Positions 44,433 to 56,777 of a stretch of DNA of 64,000 nucleotides are shown piece by piece (position 1 is the first letter of the stretch; the number at the start of each line of letters is the position of its first letter). The notes under the pieces are model-generated. The model saw only the letters and a list, made by a program, of their open reading frames with translations, had not been told where the DNA came from and searched no databases. Position numbers and translations under genes: made by a program. This stretch comes from Aotearoamyces nothofagi (taxonomy: Eukaryota; Ascomycota; Leotiomycetes; Leotiales; Tympanidaceae), in contig JADDTR010000006.1 in NCBI GenBank assembly GCA_015345905.1, forward strand, positions 372,001 to 436,000, given 5' to 3'.

Positions 44433-45270
44433 ACTTTATGGTACTGAGTATCAGAGGACTGGCGAAAAGTAACACCTACACGAGCTCAAAATGATATAGA
44501 GACCTACCTAGAGACTGGGAAAAGGCTTTATAACAGCACAACGGAATAGGACCTCTGATACTCCGGAGTTGTGCTGAAAGATATCGACAAAGCTTGGACC
44601 GACAATTGGGTCCGTACCTACGCATTGTGGAGAAGGATGCATTGGAGTTGAGCATTACTGAGAGCAGTGCTATCGTCCGGAGACGCAGTCGGACTCAGGC
44701 CCTGCGGTACTGAAGTCCGATGGCTACCATACTTATTCCTATGGAGTCTAAGCCTAACAAATGACAAGTGATGTAGATGTCCGTGAGACAAAAGCATGGA
44801 GACGGGGCGGTTCACGTACCGCCCCGGATGGCGCTAGTAATAAAATGGCTGATAAGCAGGGCCTGTCGTGGAAATCAACGCCGTCGGGCTACTTCGCCGA
44901 AGATGTGCAACATGCAGCATTATCTCGGAGTCGTGCAGCGAGTACCTAGCCATCTCTAAGTCTATTGTAGAAGGTAGGCAAGTAATGATTCTTATTGGCA
45001 ACATTTATTATTGTGTACTTGCCCGTTGATAACAACGAACTACGTACCCACTCTATCAAGTACATCTCCTTCTGGCTCTGGATAAGCCAAGCCCGAAGAC
45101 CTAGTTAGGGAGAGATGTGGCCTATGTAGTTCTTGACTTGTCGTTTGTGCAGCGTGATACAAAGTCAGACTACATTCTCCAACTTTTAACGAATAGCACC
45201 TGAATATAATTTCCCATACAACACAATTAAATCATTTCGCGTCTGTGATTCGTCCCTGAGAATTGTCAAC
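44433..45270. other. Divergent promoter (lyase homologue / Dal5-like transporter)
   Basis: The 838 bases separate two divergent genes of the proposed cluster and probably hold shared control sites. TGATAAG at 44850-44856 and TGATAA at 45027-45032 fit GATA-factor sites, but that number is expected by chance. Confidence 0.45.
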
Positions 45271-46860
45271 ATGTCTTTGGATAAAAAGGAACAAGACATC
45301 TCATTAGCGACAACATCCTCAATCGTCAAAACCGGAAAAGCCGTAAATATCGATGATGGCGGTGATATTGCGGCTGCATATGCTGATCGTCTCGAGGGCG
45401 AAAATGCCTACACGAGAAAGGAGGAAACCCGACTTCGATGGAAGTTAGACCTGCGACTCGTACCGATTCTTTGGTTTAATGTAACCTTGGGTGCAATGGA
45501 CAAAGTCACCACCGCTACAGCTGCTCTTTACGGCTTGAAAACTTCTACTGGTCTCACAGGAGACAGATACTCCTGGGTTGGATCCGCATTTTACTTTGGA
45601 TATCTAGTCTGGTGTCTACCTTCTGCTAGCATCCTACAAAGATTGCCAATAGCAAAGACGATGTGTGGAGCACAGTTTGTTTGGGGTCTCATCCTAATCG
45701 GCACGGGATTTGCTCGTAACTTTGAGACTCTAATTGCTCTACGTGTTTTGCTAGGTGTTCTTGAAGCTCCTATTGTCCCGGGTAACTTATTGATAATGGG
45801 AATGTGGTACTCCCGACGGGAACAACCTCTCAGGGCGGGACTGATGTACACTGGTCTCTCCGTTCTCTTCACAGGTCCTATTGGCTACGGCATTGGTTTC
45901 ATTTCCGGTACTGGCAGTTGGCGATGGTTCTTCTGGATTACCGGCATGATGACTATTGCTTGGGCACTCGTTGTTGGAATCTTCCTTCCTGACAATCCCG
46001 TTAAAGCAAAATTCATCACGGAGCGCGAGAAGGCAATTGCAGTCGACAGAGTCAGAGCTGATCAGACTGGCATTGAGAATAAAACTTTCAAGAGGGAACA
46101 GATGATTGAGGCCTTCCTAGATCCAAAGACTTGGATGATGTTTCTCTTCAATATCTGGATCAGTATACCTAATGGAGGACTTACGAACTTCGCACCACTC
46201 ATCATCAACGGTCTGGGCTATACTGCACAACGGTCAACCCTCCTCACAATGCCAACTGGTATCATTCAAACCGTTTCAAGTTACATGTGCAATGGAGGTG
46301 TCTTCCTTCTTGCAAAATATCTCCCAAGACACCACGCCCGTGGTGTGGTCATAATTATGGGATGCATAGTAGGCATGATAGCAGCTATTTTCCTGTACAC
46401 TCTGCCTTTGGATAACCTCTATGGACGTCTTGCTGCTCTCTACATGTCATACTTCTATCTCGGTCCATATATCGTAGCATTGAGTATGAATACTGCAAAC
46501 ACAGCGTAAGTACTGATCCCTCGAAGCAAAAACGGTATAACGGTTAACCTCTTCAATAGCGGGCACACGAAAAAGGTTACAACAAATGCACTCATTTTTA
46601 TCTCGTATTGCGTATCCAACATCATCGCTCCTCAATTTTTTAAGGCAGACCAGGCACCTCTCTACGTGCTCGGTATGGGCGCTATTCTAGCATCTTACGC
46701 CTTGTCAATCTTTACCGTCACTGCATACTGTGGATATTGTGCCTGGGAGAATCGAAGACGCGATCGTCTAGACGAGGCAGCAGGAGCCAGAATTCACGAG
46801 GATACGGATTTCAGGGATCTAACGGACAAGCAGAATATCCATTTTAGATATGTATGGTAA
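45271..46860 (+). CDS. Major-facilitator transporter, Dal5/allantoate permease family
   Basis: Two exons, 45271-46505 and 46560-46860, give 511 residues. The twelve-helix layout of the anion:cation symporter branch is clear: RKEETRLRWKLDLRLVPILW before helix 1, the helix 2-3 region YSWVGSAFYFGYLVW, RVLLGVLEAPIVPG in helix 4, WYSRREQPLRAG, and a cytosolic loop with LPDNPVKAKFITEREK. The second half has WISIPNGGLTNFAPLII and the C-terminus ends FRYVW, a family habit. Yeast Dal5 imports allantoate, ureidosuccinate and dipeptides; relatives import nicotinate, pantothenate or biotin precursors. A carboxylated amide or ureide is the likeliest cargo given its neighbours, but the substrate is not shown by the sequence. 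The splice join (GC|C) restores NTANTAGHTKK, a conserved segment. Confidence 0.9.
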
Positions 46861-48079
46861 CCCGACTAGGAATAGGGGTCTATATTACGCCTAAGATCTA
46901 GATAGCCGAGCAAAAAGCAAAAAATGGACTTGCGGCCTTGTGGAGTGAAATAATAAATAAGAATAAAAAGAAGAACAAAATGGCAAAAGAAATCCACCAG
47001 TCTGTACCAAAGGGCAACAACTGAAGGAAAGAAACTCAACCGGGGCGAAGGGCGGCCGCCGCCCCGGTTCGGTTTACTTTTTCCGGTGTATGCATACGGG
47101 ATGTTGCGATGCTAGGTAATCTGGTGATCACCCGGCAAGCTCGACCCCGCTGCACAGCCGGTGGGAATATTCAAATAAATCGCTAGGCGAGATTCTGTCC
47201 ACTCGACCACTCGGCTGTTGAGGGTCTTTTGGCTTATTTGGTATTATGTACCTTCGGTGTGAAGGTTTCGGAAGTGAATATGAACTGGCGCGTCAAATCG
47301 AAGCGAATGATTTTTGACTCTCAGACACGTGGCGGGTGGTGGATAGAGGTCCTGAAGAATTAGATACCTTTATAGCGTTCCTTATATTATATCCTACTCT
47401 TCGATACGGGCTGATTATGATATCGCATACCTTTGAACTGGATCGATGCGGATGAAGCAACCCCTATAGGCAATGCGAAGACAAATAGATGTATATCGAC
47501 AAGGCTAACAAGGCTAGCCTTTCTACATTTCCACATCCACCAGAATAAGGTAACCATCAATAATGGCCCTCGGCCACTTCCACACCTTTACTGTCGCTCG
47601 CCGTCGGCCCTCAACCCCAAGTTAGGTACAGTACTTACCCTGAAAACCCAGTGAATCTTGTCCGATAGCCTAGAAACCCAACTCTGGCCTATCTTAGAAC
47701 CAGACCCTGCTCTAAAGATATAAAAATCAAGGGAGTTCAGAGAGTATCGCGCGCTTCGGTGACAAGCCCGATGCATGTCGTCGTTGATATTGATGCGGCA
47801 AACTGCCGCCGTGGGTCCGTGCTTAGATATGCCAGATCCACACAAAATTGCTAACTCCGAAACTGTGAGATAAGGAAATAAGGTAAGCCTATCACGGGTT
47901 GAGTCATAAGAGTTTTGATATCTAAACATATTTTCATAGAGCATGAAGCCCTTTTGTGTCAATTATTCGTGATTTTCGATACCTGCTGTCGTTTTTAGAT
48001 AGATGATAGCCTCAAAAGGGCATCATTTGTATCTCTCGTTCTTATCGGTCCTCTCTTCTGCTTCTCAGGGACGCCTGTT
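46861..48079. other. Intergenic region
   Basis: The 1.2 kb lie between two plus-strand genes. A GC-rich inverted-looking patch (GGGCGGCCGCCGCCCCGG) sits at about 47050-47067. The minus-strand open frame 47588-47962 shows no family resemblance. The last 150 bases lead into the amidotransferase gene. Confidence 0.4.
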
Positions 48080-49064
48080 ATGGCTTCCCATCTCCGCATC
48101 GCGATCCTGAATGCCGACACGCCTGTCCCAAACATCCATGCTGTGCGTGGGCGGTACAGTGATATCTTCTCGACATTGATCAAGGATGGTGCCGCGGCAT
48201 CGCCAGATCTCGCAGATGTAGAGTTTACGTTTAGTCATTATGATTCCGTGCTTCAGGAACTACCTTCAGATAAGGAACTGGAGAATTTGGATGCGATTAT
48301 TGTAGGAGGCTCGGGTGAGAATCGATTAAGAAAGAACATGACGGTGTTGCTTTGCTGACTTTGAGGAAGCCGCGTCAGCGTACGAAACTGCTCCTTGGAT
48401 CATCAACCTCTCGCAATTTATACAGAGTAAATCTCTAGTTCCTTTAGCCAAACTCTTGCTTTTGGAATATCTCGCTGATAGTACCCTAGATATTTACGCC
48501 ACACATGCACACATTAAAATATTTGGTGCATGTTTCGGCCATCAAATCGTCGCCCATTCTCTCTTCTCTCGTCCTGGGCAATCAGTTGTTTCACGTGACC
48601 CCTCAGGCTGGGAACTCGGCGTCCACTCAATCACTTTGACCCCATCATTTCTCTCACATTTTGGTCCCGTGTCATCTAATCCGGACTCCCCAGACCAACT
48701 GAGGATGCAATTTGTGCACGCTGACCATGTTGTGCTCCCTGTGATACCCGAAGGTTTCAGCTCTATCGGTCGTAGCGAGCACTGTTCTCTCCAGGGGATC
48801 TATCAACCAGGAAGGGTGTTGACGTATCAGGGCCATGCGGAGTTTGATCGTTTTGTGACTGCCGAGACGGTTAAAGTGTTCGGGAGGCCGATCTGGGAGC
48901 AAGAGTTTATCGAGAAGGTGTTGGAAGAGATCGAGAAAGATGATGACAGTGTATGGGCCGCACAGGTGATGGTGAAGTTCTTTTTGGAGGACGTAGTTGT
49001 TAAGATAGAGGGCATGGAGGAGAAGGTGATAGAAGAGGAAGTAGATTTACAGGCAAGATTGTAA
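48080..49064 (+). CDS. Class I glutamine-amidotransferase-like hydrolase
   Basis: Three exons, 48080-48314, 48370-48426 and 48490-49064, give 288 residues. The fold is that of the stand-alone class I glutamine amidotransferase/gamma-glutamyl hydrolase type. The nucleophile elbow FGACFGHQI places Cys112, and the catalytic His213 and Glu215 lie in TYQGHAEFD. The N-terminal strands ILNADTPVPNI and DAIIVGGSG (the oxyanion glycines) are intact. Related fungal proteins are annotated as GMP-synthase-like amidotransferases, and the yeast relative is of unknown function. It may hydrolyse a gamma-glutamyl amide or release ammonia. Both introns are phase 1 and the small second exon carries the SAYETAPWI segment typical of the family. 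The tail after 260 is acidic. Confidence 0.86.
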
Positions 49065-49687
49065 AACTTTATGAGCGATTTAGATAGACATTAAAAGATA
49101 GAAGAGAGGGCGTGTCAAGTGACACTTAATGGAAATAATCAAAACACTTGACCTTAGTAGTAAATGACCTTGATTCTTATAGCTCCTATGCGCAAGCTTC
49201 TGAGAGCATGACTCTAAAAAACTTACTGTTGAGACTCCATTGTCGTTGCTGTTAGACCATCAGTTGCATTGATAGTTGTAATGGCGCTCTAGGGAACCCT
49301 GTGAGGGCCTTTAAGGACCCGTCAGCAATTGCAACTGACTCGCTAGTGTTATCTACACCTTGTCGGCCCACGACTCCGATACAGCTGGCCTCTCGGACTT
49401 GGATCATCATCCGCCGAGGGAACGGCATCTGCAGTCACAAGAATGCCCAACTTATCCTACTGGGTATTCCCGACAGGTCCCATATTTCGGAGTTCCTCAT
49501 AGCTGCTATCGTAGCATGCCCCACGACTTTAGACAGGCACATCGATTAAATCGGGGAAGCAGCTTCTACGTCATCGCGGCATGAGTAGTATGAATGACTC
49601 GGCATTCTTCGTAGTTTATGAGCGAACATAGCAATTATATATCTTGAGTGGTTATTTTCCTACGCCTCAACCAGATTGTTATTTGAT
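49065..49687. other. Intergenic region upstream of the oxoprolinase gene
   Basis: The 623 bases separate two plus-strand genes. No conserved frame, RNA or repeat was recognised. Confidence 0.4.
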
Positions 49688-52600
49688 ATGCCTTTCGTAG
49701 GAACTCCACCTCCCGAAGCTGCGTCGGCAGGCATCCAGATTGCTATTGATCGAGGAGGAACTTTCACGGATTGCATCGGTACTAACATTCCTGGAAAGGA
49801 TGACATTGTGGTGAAGCTTCTAAGTGTTGATCCGTCAAATTACGGTGATGCTCCAACTGTAAGTCACTTGCGGACTGTTAGTTTGACTTGCTATTAAAGT
49901 TTAGTTAGGAGGGAATTAGGAGAATCCTGGAGTTTGCAACTGGGGAGAAGTTGGCTCGTGGAGAACCTATAGATACAACTCCTATTGCATCTATTAAGAT
50001 GGGTACGACAGTTGCAACAAATGCTCTGTTGGAGAGATCATCTGAACCTTGTGCTTTGATCGTAACGCATGGGTTCAAAGATCTCCTGAGGATTGGAGAT
50101 CAGACCCGACCGAAGCTATTTGATTTAAACATTCGAAGAGCGTCTCCGTTATTTAAAGATGTCTTAGAGATTGATGAGCGAGTAACCCAGGAGGAATTCA
50201 GTGAAGATCCCGCTCCGAGATCAGTAGCTGAGCTAGAAGCAATTACTGATGATATCGAAGTCGTAAAAGGCATTGGCGGAGAGTTGATTAGGATTCTTGA
50301 ACCACTCAGTGAGTACCTCAAAGAAGACCAGTAAAATGATTATAAACTTACCGTTTGATAGATATCGCAAGTACTCGAGAAGGCCTACAAAAGTTGTATG
50401 ATCAGGGCATCCGGTCATTAGCTGTAATACTCCTTCATTCATATACCTTTCCCAGACATGAGTTGGCCATTGGGAGACTTGCGGAGAGCATCGGGTTTAC
50501 ACAAATATCTCTTTCATCACAGCTATTGCCAATGATTAAAGCCATTTCTAGAGGCCATTCTGCAGTAGCAAATGCCTATCTTACGCCAGTTGTCAAAAAT
50601 TACATTGACAGCTTCCGTGCTGGATTCATCGGCAAATTAGAAAACAACAATAAGGGTACTCGTTGTGAATTTATGCAGTCGGATGGAGGACTAGTAAGCT
50701 GGCAACGATTTAACGGACTTCGAGCAATTCTGAGCGGCCCCGCAGGTATGATAACTGTCTTGTTACTGTATGTGGAAATCGGTCATTAACGCTCTTCAGG
50801 GGGAGTTGTTGGCTTCAGCAGAACTTGCTACGACGAAGCCACTAAAACTCCCGTTATTGGATTCGATATGGGAGGGACTTCAACCGATGTTACAAGGTAC
50901 GCTGGTATCCTAACTCATACTTTGGAAACCGTTATTGCTGGAGTGACGATCCAATCTCCGCAACTTGAGATAAACACTGTTGCCGCTGGTGGTGGGAGTA
51001 TCCTGACCTATCGGAATGGCCTTTTCAACGCTGGACCACAGAGTGCTGGCGCTCACCCAGGCCCACGTTGTTACCGGAAGGGAGGACCACTTTGTGTTAC
51101 GGACGCCAACTTAGTTCTTGGTCGTTTATCTGCTGAGCACTTCCCTAAAATCTTCGGGCTAAATGAAAATGAGCCTCTGGACTACGCAGGATCACGCAAA
51201 GCATTTGAGGAATTGACAGAACAGATCAATGCAGACATAAAAAAGGCCGGTGGAAATACTCTATCTATCGAAGAAGTTGCCTTGGGCTTCATACATGTAG
51301 CAAATGAGAGCATGTGCAGGCCAATTCGACAATTGACAGAATCCAAGGGTTTCAACACTGCTGACCACAATTTAGCTTGTTTTGGGGGAGCTGGTGGGCA
51401 GCATGCTTGTGCAATTGCAGAACGTCTGAAGATAAAGAGAGTCCTTGTTCACAAGCATGCGTCTATTTTAAGTGCATACGGAATGTCGCTGGCAGATACC
51501 GTGCAAGAACGGCATTTACCAATGTCTCATATCTACAAGGACTCGATCATAGAGATTTTCGAACGCCTCGATAAACTCCAAGACCAAGTTATAGAGGATC
51601 TTGGGTTGGAGGGCTTCACTCCTGAACAAATTGAGTTCGAACGCTATGCAAACTTGCGCTACTCTGGTTCAGACACGACTATCATGATTATCCAACCAGC
51701 TGACGGTGACTTTGCTGCTGCATTTATCAAAGAACATCAAAGAGAATTTTCGTTTATGTTGCCTAATAGGGAGGTATTAGTTGAAAATCTTAGGGTTCGA
51801 GGACGTGCCAATCACGTTGTTGTATCCTCGAACAAGAAGACGATCACTGGCGAGCTTTCTTCTTTGACTACGAACCCAATCGATGTTACTACGGGAGCCG
51901 AGGTCCTCCGTGTCTTCTTTGAAGGGGGCTGGGAAGAGGCACCTCTATTTCTATTGAAGGATAGAAATCCTGGAGACGTCATCGTAGGGCCTGCTATGAT
52001 CCACGACGAGACTCAGATGATTGTGATCCACCCAGGAACTATTGCAACAATCCTAGAGGCTCATGTTGTGATAGATCTTGAATCAGAAGCTCATGCTCCA
52101 AAGGCAGCTGCTTATTCGGGGACTATTGTACAAGATCCTGTTACTATTGTACAAGATCCTGTTGAACTTTCTATCATGTCTAATCGTTTCATGGGAATTG
52201 CAGAGCAAATGGGATTAACTCTACAGCGTACGAGTGTGTCAGTCAATATTAAAGAAAGGCTTGATTTTAGTTGTGCTCTTTTTGGGCCAGATGGTGGCTT
52301 AGTTGCAAATGCGCCGCATGTGCCAGTGCATCTTGGGAGCATGGAGCATGCTGTTCGATACCAACATAAGCTGCATGCTAATAATCTTCGTCCCGGAGAT
52401 GTTCTCGTTTCCAACCAGTAAGTAATACTAGTATCTACCTGCGTATGGATAATTAACCAAAAAATAGTCCTCTAGCAGGTGGCACGCATCTACCGGATAT
52501 TACTGTCATCACACCAATCTTCGATGGTAAGGGAGAGAACATAAGTTTCTACACAGCTTCACGAGGTCACCACTCAGAAATTGGCGGAATACTTCCCGGA

Positions 52601-53945
52601 TCCATGCCTGCTGGAAGCACTAAATTGTATGAGGAAGGAGTGCAAATTAAGTCTATGTTCCTTGTTCGAGATGGACGTTTCCATGAAAAAGAAATCTCCA
52701 AAGTCCTTCTTGAAGATACGGCGTCATTTCCAGGCTGCAGTGGAACCAGGAGGTTAAGTGACAACTTGAACGATCTTGAAGCTCAGATCGCTGCAAACTA
52801 TAAAGGTGCTACTCTAGTACACGCACTAATTGAAGAATGTGGCGCCGAGAAGGTACATTTTTATATGAACGCTATTAAGGACAATGCTGCAACGGCCGTG
52901 AGATCATTCTTAAAACGTACCTATAAGCGTTTCAAAGGTCGGCCATTGACCGCCGTAGATCATCTGGATGATGGAACGCCAATATGTGTCACCATAACAA
53001 TCAACGGAGAAGATGGTTCGGCCAAGTTTGATTTCACTGGTACAGGTTTAGAGGGATTGCATTGTTTCAACGCGCCTCCCGCAATCACTCGTTCCGCATC
53101 TATGTATATGTTACGATGCATGATCAACGAAGATATACCTCTAAACGAGGGTTGTCTTATACCCCTCGAATTCGTTATCCCTTTTGGTACAATCCTCAAC
53201 CCAAGCGGTACTGCAGCTGTGTGTGCTGGAAACCCAATAACAAGCCAACGAATCACTGACGTCCTGATCAAAGCATTCCAAGCATGTGCTGCAAGCCAGG
53301 GTGACTGTAATGTTTTCTCTTTCGGATTCGCTGGTAAGAAAGCAGGTACAGGAGTAGGCTTCGGTGAAACCATTTGCGGTGGATCCGGTGCTGGAGATGG
53401 CTGGCACGGAACGAGTGGGGTTCACGTCCATATGACAAACACCCGTAAGAACATTTTCCGAAGAAAATTTGAAGTATTATTGACTTCTTCACATAGGCAT
53501 TACTGATCCTGAAGTTCTCGAAAAGAGGCTGCCAGTTATCCTCCGACAGTTCGCGCTCCGGGAGGGCAGTGCAGGAGTTGGATTGTATAATGGAGGCATG
53601 GGAGTTGTGCGGGAATATGAGTTCATGCGACCCTTAAGTTGCTCGGTATTAACTGAAAGACGAGTGTATCGGCCTTTCGGTTTGTTTGGGGGCGGCCCAG
53701 GGAAAAGCGGTCTTAATACTCTTGTCGAGAAAACACCGGAAGGTGAAAGACGAGTTAATGTTGGTGGAAGAAAGGACTTCACTGTTGGTAGAGGAGACAG
53801 ATTGATCATGGAAACACCTGGTGGTGGTGGATGGGGGGTCCCCGGATCAAGTGCTAAGAAGGTTCTGCATCAGCAAGACGGCATTTTCTCCTTTCCTCCG
53901 GGTTATATTAACTCATTCCAGCTGATGCAGGAACAGAGTAATTAG
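49688..53945 (+). CDS. 5-oxoprolinase/hydantoinase (HyuA-HyuB fusion)
   Basis: Six exons, 49688-49858, 49909-50308, 50362-50745, 50800-52417, 52468-53444 and 53497-53945, give 1332 residues. The enzyme family hydrolyses 5-oxoproline or hydantoin-type rings with ATP in the cytosol. The HyuA half (about 15-720) begins with the nucleotide-binding DRGGTFTDC, and includes [36 protein letters not shown] and [14 protein letters not shown]. The HyuB half (about 750-1310) has [31 protein letters not shown], then [10 protein letters not shown] and the [13 protein letters not shown] metal-site region, [12 protein letters not shown], and [10 protein letters not shown] near the end. Length and order match eukaryotic OPLAH. 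A 21-bp exact tandem duplication adds TIVQDPV twice near residue 745, between the two halves. Whether the substrate is 5-oxoproline or a hydantoin is not decided; a cluster setting with two permeases favours the latter or a relative. Confidence 0.93.
52122..52163. repeat. Exact 21-bp in-frame tandem duplication
   Basis: The unit ACTATTGTACAAGATCCTGTT ends in an identical copy (52122-52142 and 52143-52163), giving TIVQDPV twice in the linker between the HyuA-like and HyuB-like halves of the oxoprolinase gene. Identity of the copies suggests a recent slip. Confidence 0.9.
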
Positions 53946-54505
53946 AAGCCAAGGAGTTTTGCTGTCCTTGTGTGCACAGCTCGATCTGGAGAATATGCTT
54001 ATTAGACGTTAATATCCTAGAGCACGTATTAGTGTTGATGTACTTTTGTAGTACAAAAATAAATCTTAGTTGAAGATGTAGTGCCTTGGTGGAGTGCATG
54101 CTCTCCCATTTTCCCCTCATAATTATTGTTGTCCCACTCTTCCACCTTTATTTCCCTTTTCCGTTCTCAATAAGAACAAATATACTGTTAAATATCTTTA
54201 AATAACAATATCCATCTAATCATTAGGAAGCCTCGAATACAATACAAGTGCTTGTTGATTGAAATGCCACGTGACTATTACCTAGGAATATGCGCGATCA
54301 TGAGGATGATAAGCCCTCCTTATCGCCCCACTCTTGAGACCTTGATGGTGGCTTTTATGGCTACACAAGAACGTGTCAACCTATACTCACACGCATCAAA
54401 CTTTTGAAGATATATGAAAGCACTATAGCATCTCACGTGGTCCGAAGTAATCACAAGTCGAAAAGCAAATTAGTCTCGTGGCTAGCATGCTTGAGTGACA
54501 CCAAC
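53946..54505. other. Intergenic region upstream of the Zn2Cys6 regulator
   Basis: The 560 bases hold two CACGTG words (54268, 54434). An in-frame ATG at 54404 would add 34 residues to the regulator, but 54506 fits the family better. No other feature was recognised. Confidence 0.4.
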
Positions 54506-56777
54506 ATGCCAAGTCCATCGGAGGTCAGGTACCGGCAATCGGCAAGTGCACCTCGACGGAGAAAGAAGGCGTGCCGAAGATGTAGAAGTCGAAAGCAACG
54601 TTGTGATTACCAAGAGCCGATATGCCAAAATTGTAGATCGGCTGGCGTTGGTGAGCTTCGGAGGTCCTTCCAAGGAGGGCATATCAGCTGACTTGCCGTG
54701 AATAGAATGCCTACCTGTCATACAAGAGGTGTATGAACAACACCCAGTGGGGTATGTGCAATCACTAGAGCAACATGCAGCAATGTTAGAACGGGCCTTG
54801 AACCGGCAATATCCTGGCGCAGCTCCAGATCATCTCGATGCTGTACAAGCTCAATATCTAGGTATTGAACCAAACGGGGTATCACCTCACTCTGCCGGGC
54901 AGCTCCAGTGGCAAATAGCACACACAAATCATTTGGCAGATGACCCTTTCCAGGAAGATATTACAGCAGATTTGTGGCGCGATACAGATGCCTTTATGGA
55001 TTTGAGAGGTCTCTCTCACTCCAGCTCTGGAGATGCCATTGACCACTCGGTATCACCATCCTTAAGGATAGCAGAGCCTAGCAATCCTCGTAGCAATTTT
55101 ACCACCCAGCCCGATCAAATACCTACTGTCACAGCAGCATCATTCTTCCGGACATATTTTCAAGCAATACATCCCCAATATCCATTTTTAAATGTAAAGG
55201 ACTGTGGAGACTGGTTTATGGAATGGAAGACGGGGGCTGCAAATGCTTCCATCAGAGGTTGGCCAGCTTTTTTTGTCAAAATGGTATCAACTCCAATTAC
55301 GTGTTTGCCGTGCTATACTAATGGGGCTTAGATTTTTGCAATAGGATCTCTGATCCAGTCAAAATCAGATAACGCGCCTCGATATCAACATCAAGATTTG
55401 AAAGCGCAAGCTCAGGCGGAACAAACCATTATCACAGATTCGGGATCAACACCACTTATTAGGATGCAAGCAATGCTACTTTCTGCAATGCATGCCCTCC
55501 ATAGTGAAAGTACGTCGCGTATAACCCACATTACAGGAGCAATTGTTAGATTTGCTAGTTTGCACGGTTTTCACGTACTGGTAAATTATGGAACTGAAGA
55601 AAGTTTGATGAAAATAAGGGTCTGGTCTTGTGCATACATGTAAGCTTTCTGATTCATTTTGAACATTTGTATTGCAAATACAGCTATAACATCTCCTATG
55701 GCCTCTCTGGCAGGGTTTGCCATTTTGTTTTCCTCTTGTGGGAAACCAAAATACCCACTTCTTAAACGGTGATTAAATAATCTATTTCACATGTTGTAAA
55801 GTGAGAATCTTATCATATTGGTAGTTTCCTTCTTACTAATTCTGATTGTAGACTCGATAGAGCTGTAAGTGGCGTTCTTGACGTACCTGTAAGCCTGTCA
55901 GACATGTATATATCTTCGCCGATATATCAAGATGAGCCACAACCGCCATACTCAATGCCGTGGCTTGCGGATTGTCCTCCATGCGAACAAATACAGGCTC
56001 TTCCCAACCTGAGTACCTTTGCACATGTCTGCAAAATTCGCGTTTTGCAATCATATATCCTACATACGTTACAATCAGTCTCGCTAAAGGATGATGCTAC
56101 TCCTGAATGGCAAGAAAGGATGTGCCAGGAGGTAGACAACTGGGCGCGAGCAGACGAAATTTATAGCCATAGGTACGTGTAGCGTAATACCTGAATGATC
56201 CTAGCATTCAATAGTTTAAATTTGGGGATGTGGTTTGTCACTGACCAATTTATTAAGCTTAATGGACAATGATGGCTACCAAAGTCCCCTCTGGCTCCAA
56301 CTGATCAGCCAGCTCTCCCGCCTCCTATTTTGCTGTCCGAACAAATCCAACATCCACACAGCCGTAAGCGACGTCGCCCTCAAAGCAAGCTGTGATGCAT
56401 GCACCATATTTCGCGCTCTCCAAAAGAAACGCCAGATAGCTCAGCCATGGCTCGTTGTGATTTCCCAATTCCAAGCCGGTGTTACCATCTACTACATCAC
56501 CTGGTCTCGCCGAGCATCCATGTCTCGGCCGGTAGACGTTGCGAGCCGTGACTGCACGGCCGTCTTGGCGATCTTCGCAGACCGCTGGCCAAATGCTGAG
56601 CATTATTGTGCTTGTCTCGAGGTCCTTGCGAGAGCGGTACCGAGGAGCGCGGGGCATTTGGATACGCAGGATAGAGAGGAACTAGCGGTACTGACAAAGA
56701 AGGTTGAGGAGGCTGGAATCCATAGAGGCGTGGCGAGAATGTTGTGGGAGATGTGTGCGGGTGATGATGATGGGTAA
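54506..56777 (+). CDS. Zn2Cys6 transcription factor with fungal-specific TF domain
   Basis: Five exons, 54506-54650, 54706-55283, 55332-55639, 55852-56172 and 56258-56777, give 623 residues. The DNA-binding binuclear zinc cluster is KKACRRCRSRKQRCDYQEPIC then QNCRSAGVEC, with spacing CX2CX6CX6CX2CX6C; its last Cys is supplied by exon 2, which supports the first intron. A short coiled segment (GYVQSLEQHAAMLERAL) follows, then the middle homology region from about 180: TAASFFRTYFQAIHPQYPFLN, FAIGSLIQ (joined across the third exon border), RVWSCAYILDRAVSGVLDVPVSLSD. Such factors are nuclear regulators that often control the metabolic genes beside them. Its place directly downstream of the oxoprolinase gene makes it the candidate regulator of the 40.7-53.9 kb group. 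No binding site was identified. Confidence 0.9.

Noticed and set aside
44433-45270. GATA-factor sites in the divergent lyase/transporter promoter
   Set aside because: Two HGATAR matches in 838 bp is what chance predicts for such a loose word, so they are no evidence of nitrogen control on their own.
47588-47962. 124-codon minus-strand frame
   Set aside because: No similarity, no splice partners and no ordered composition; treated as chance.
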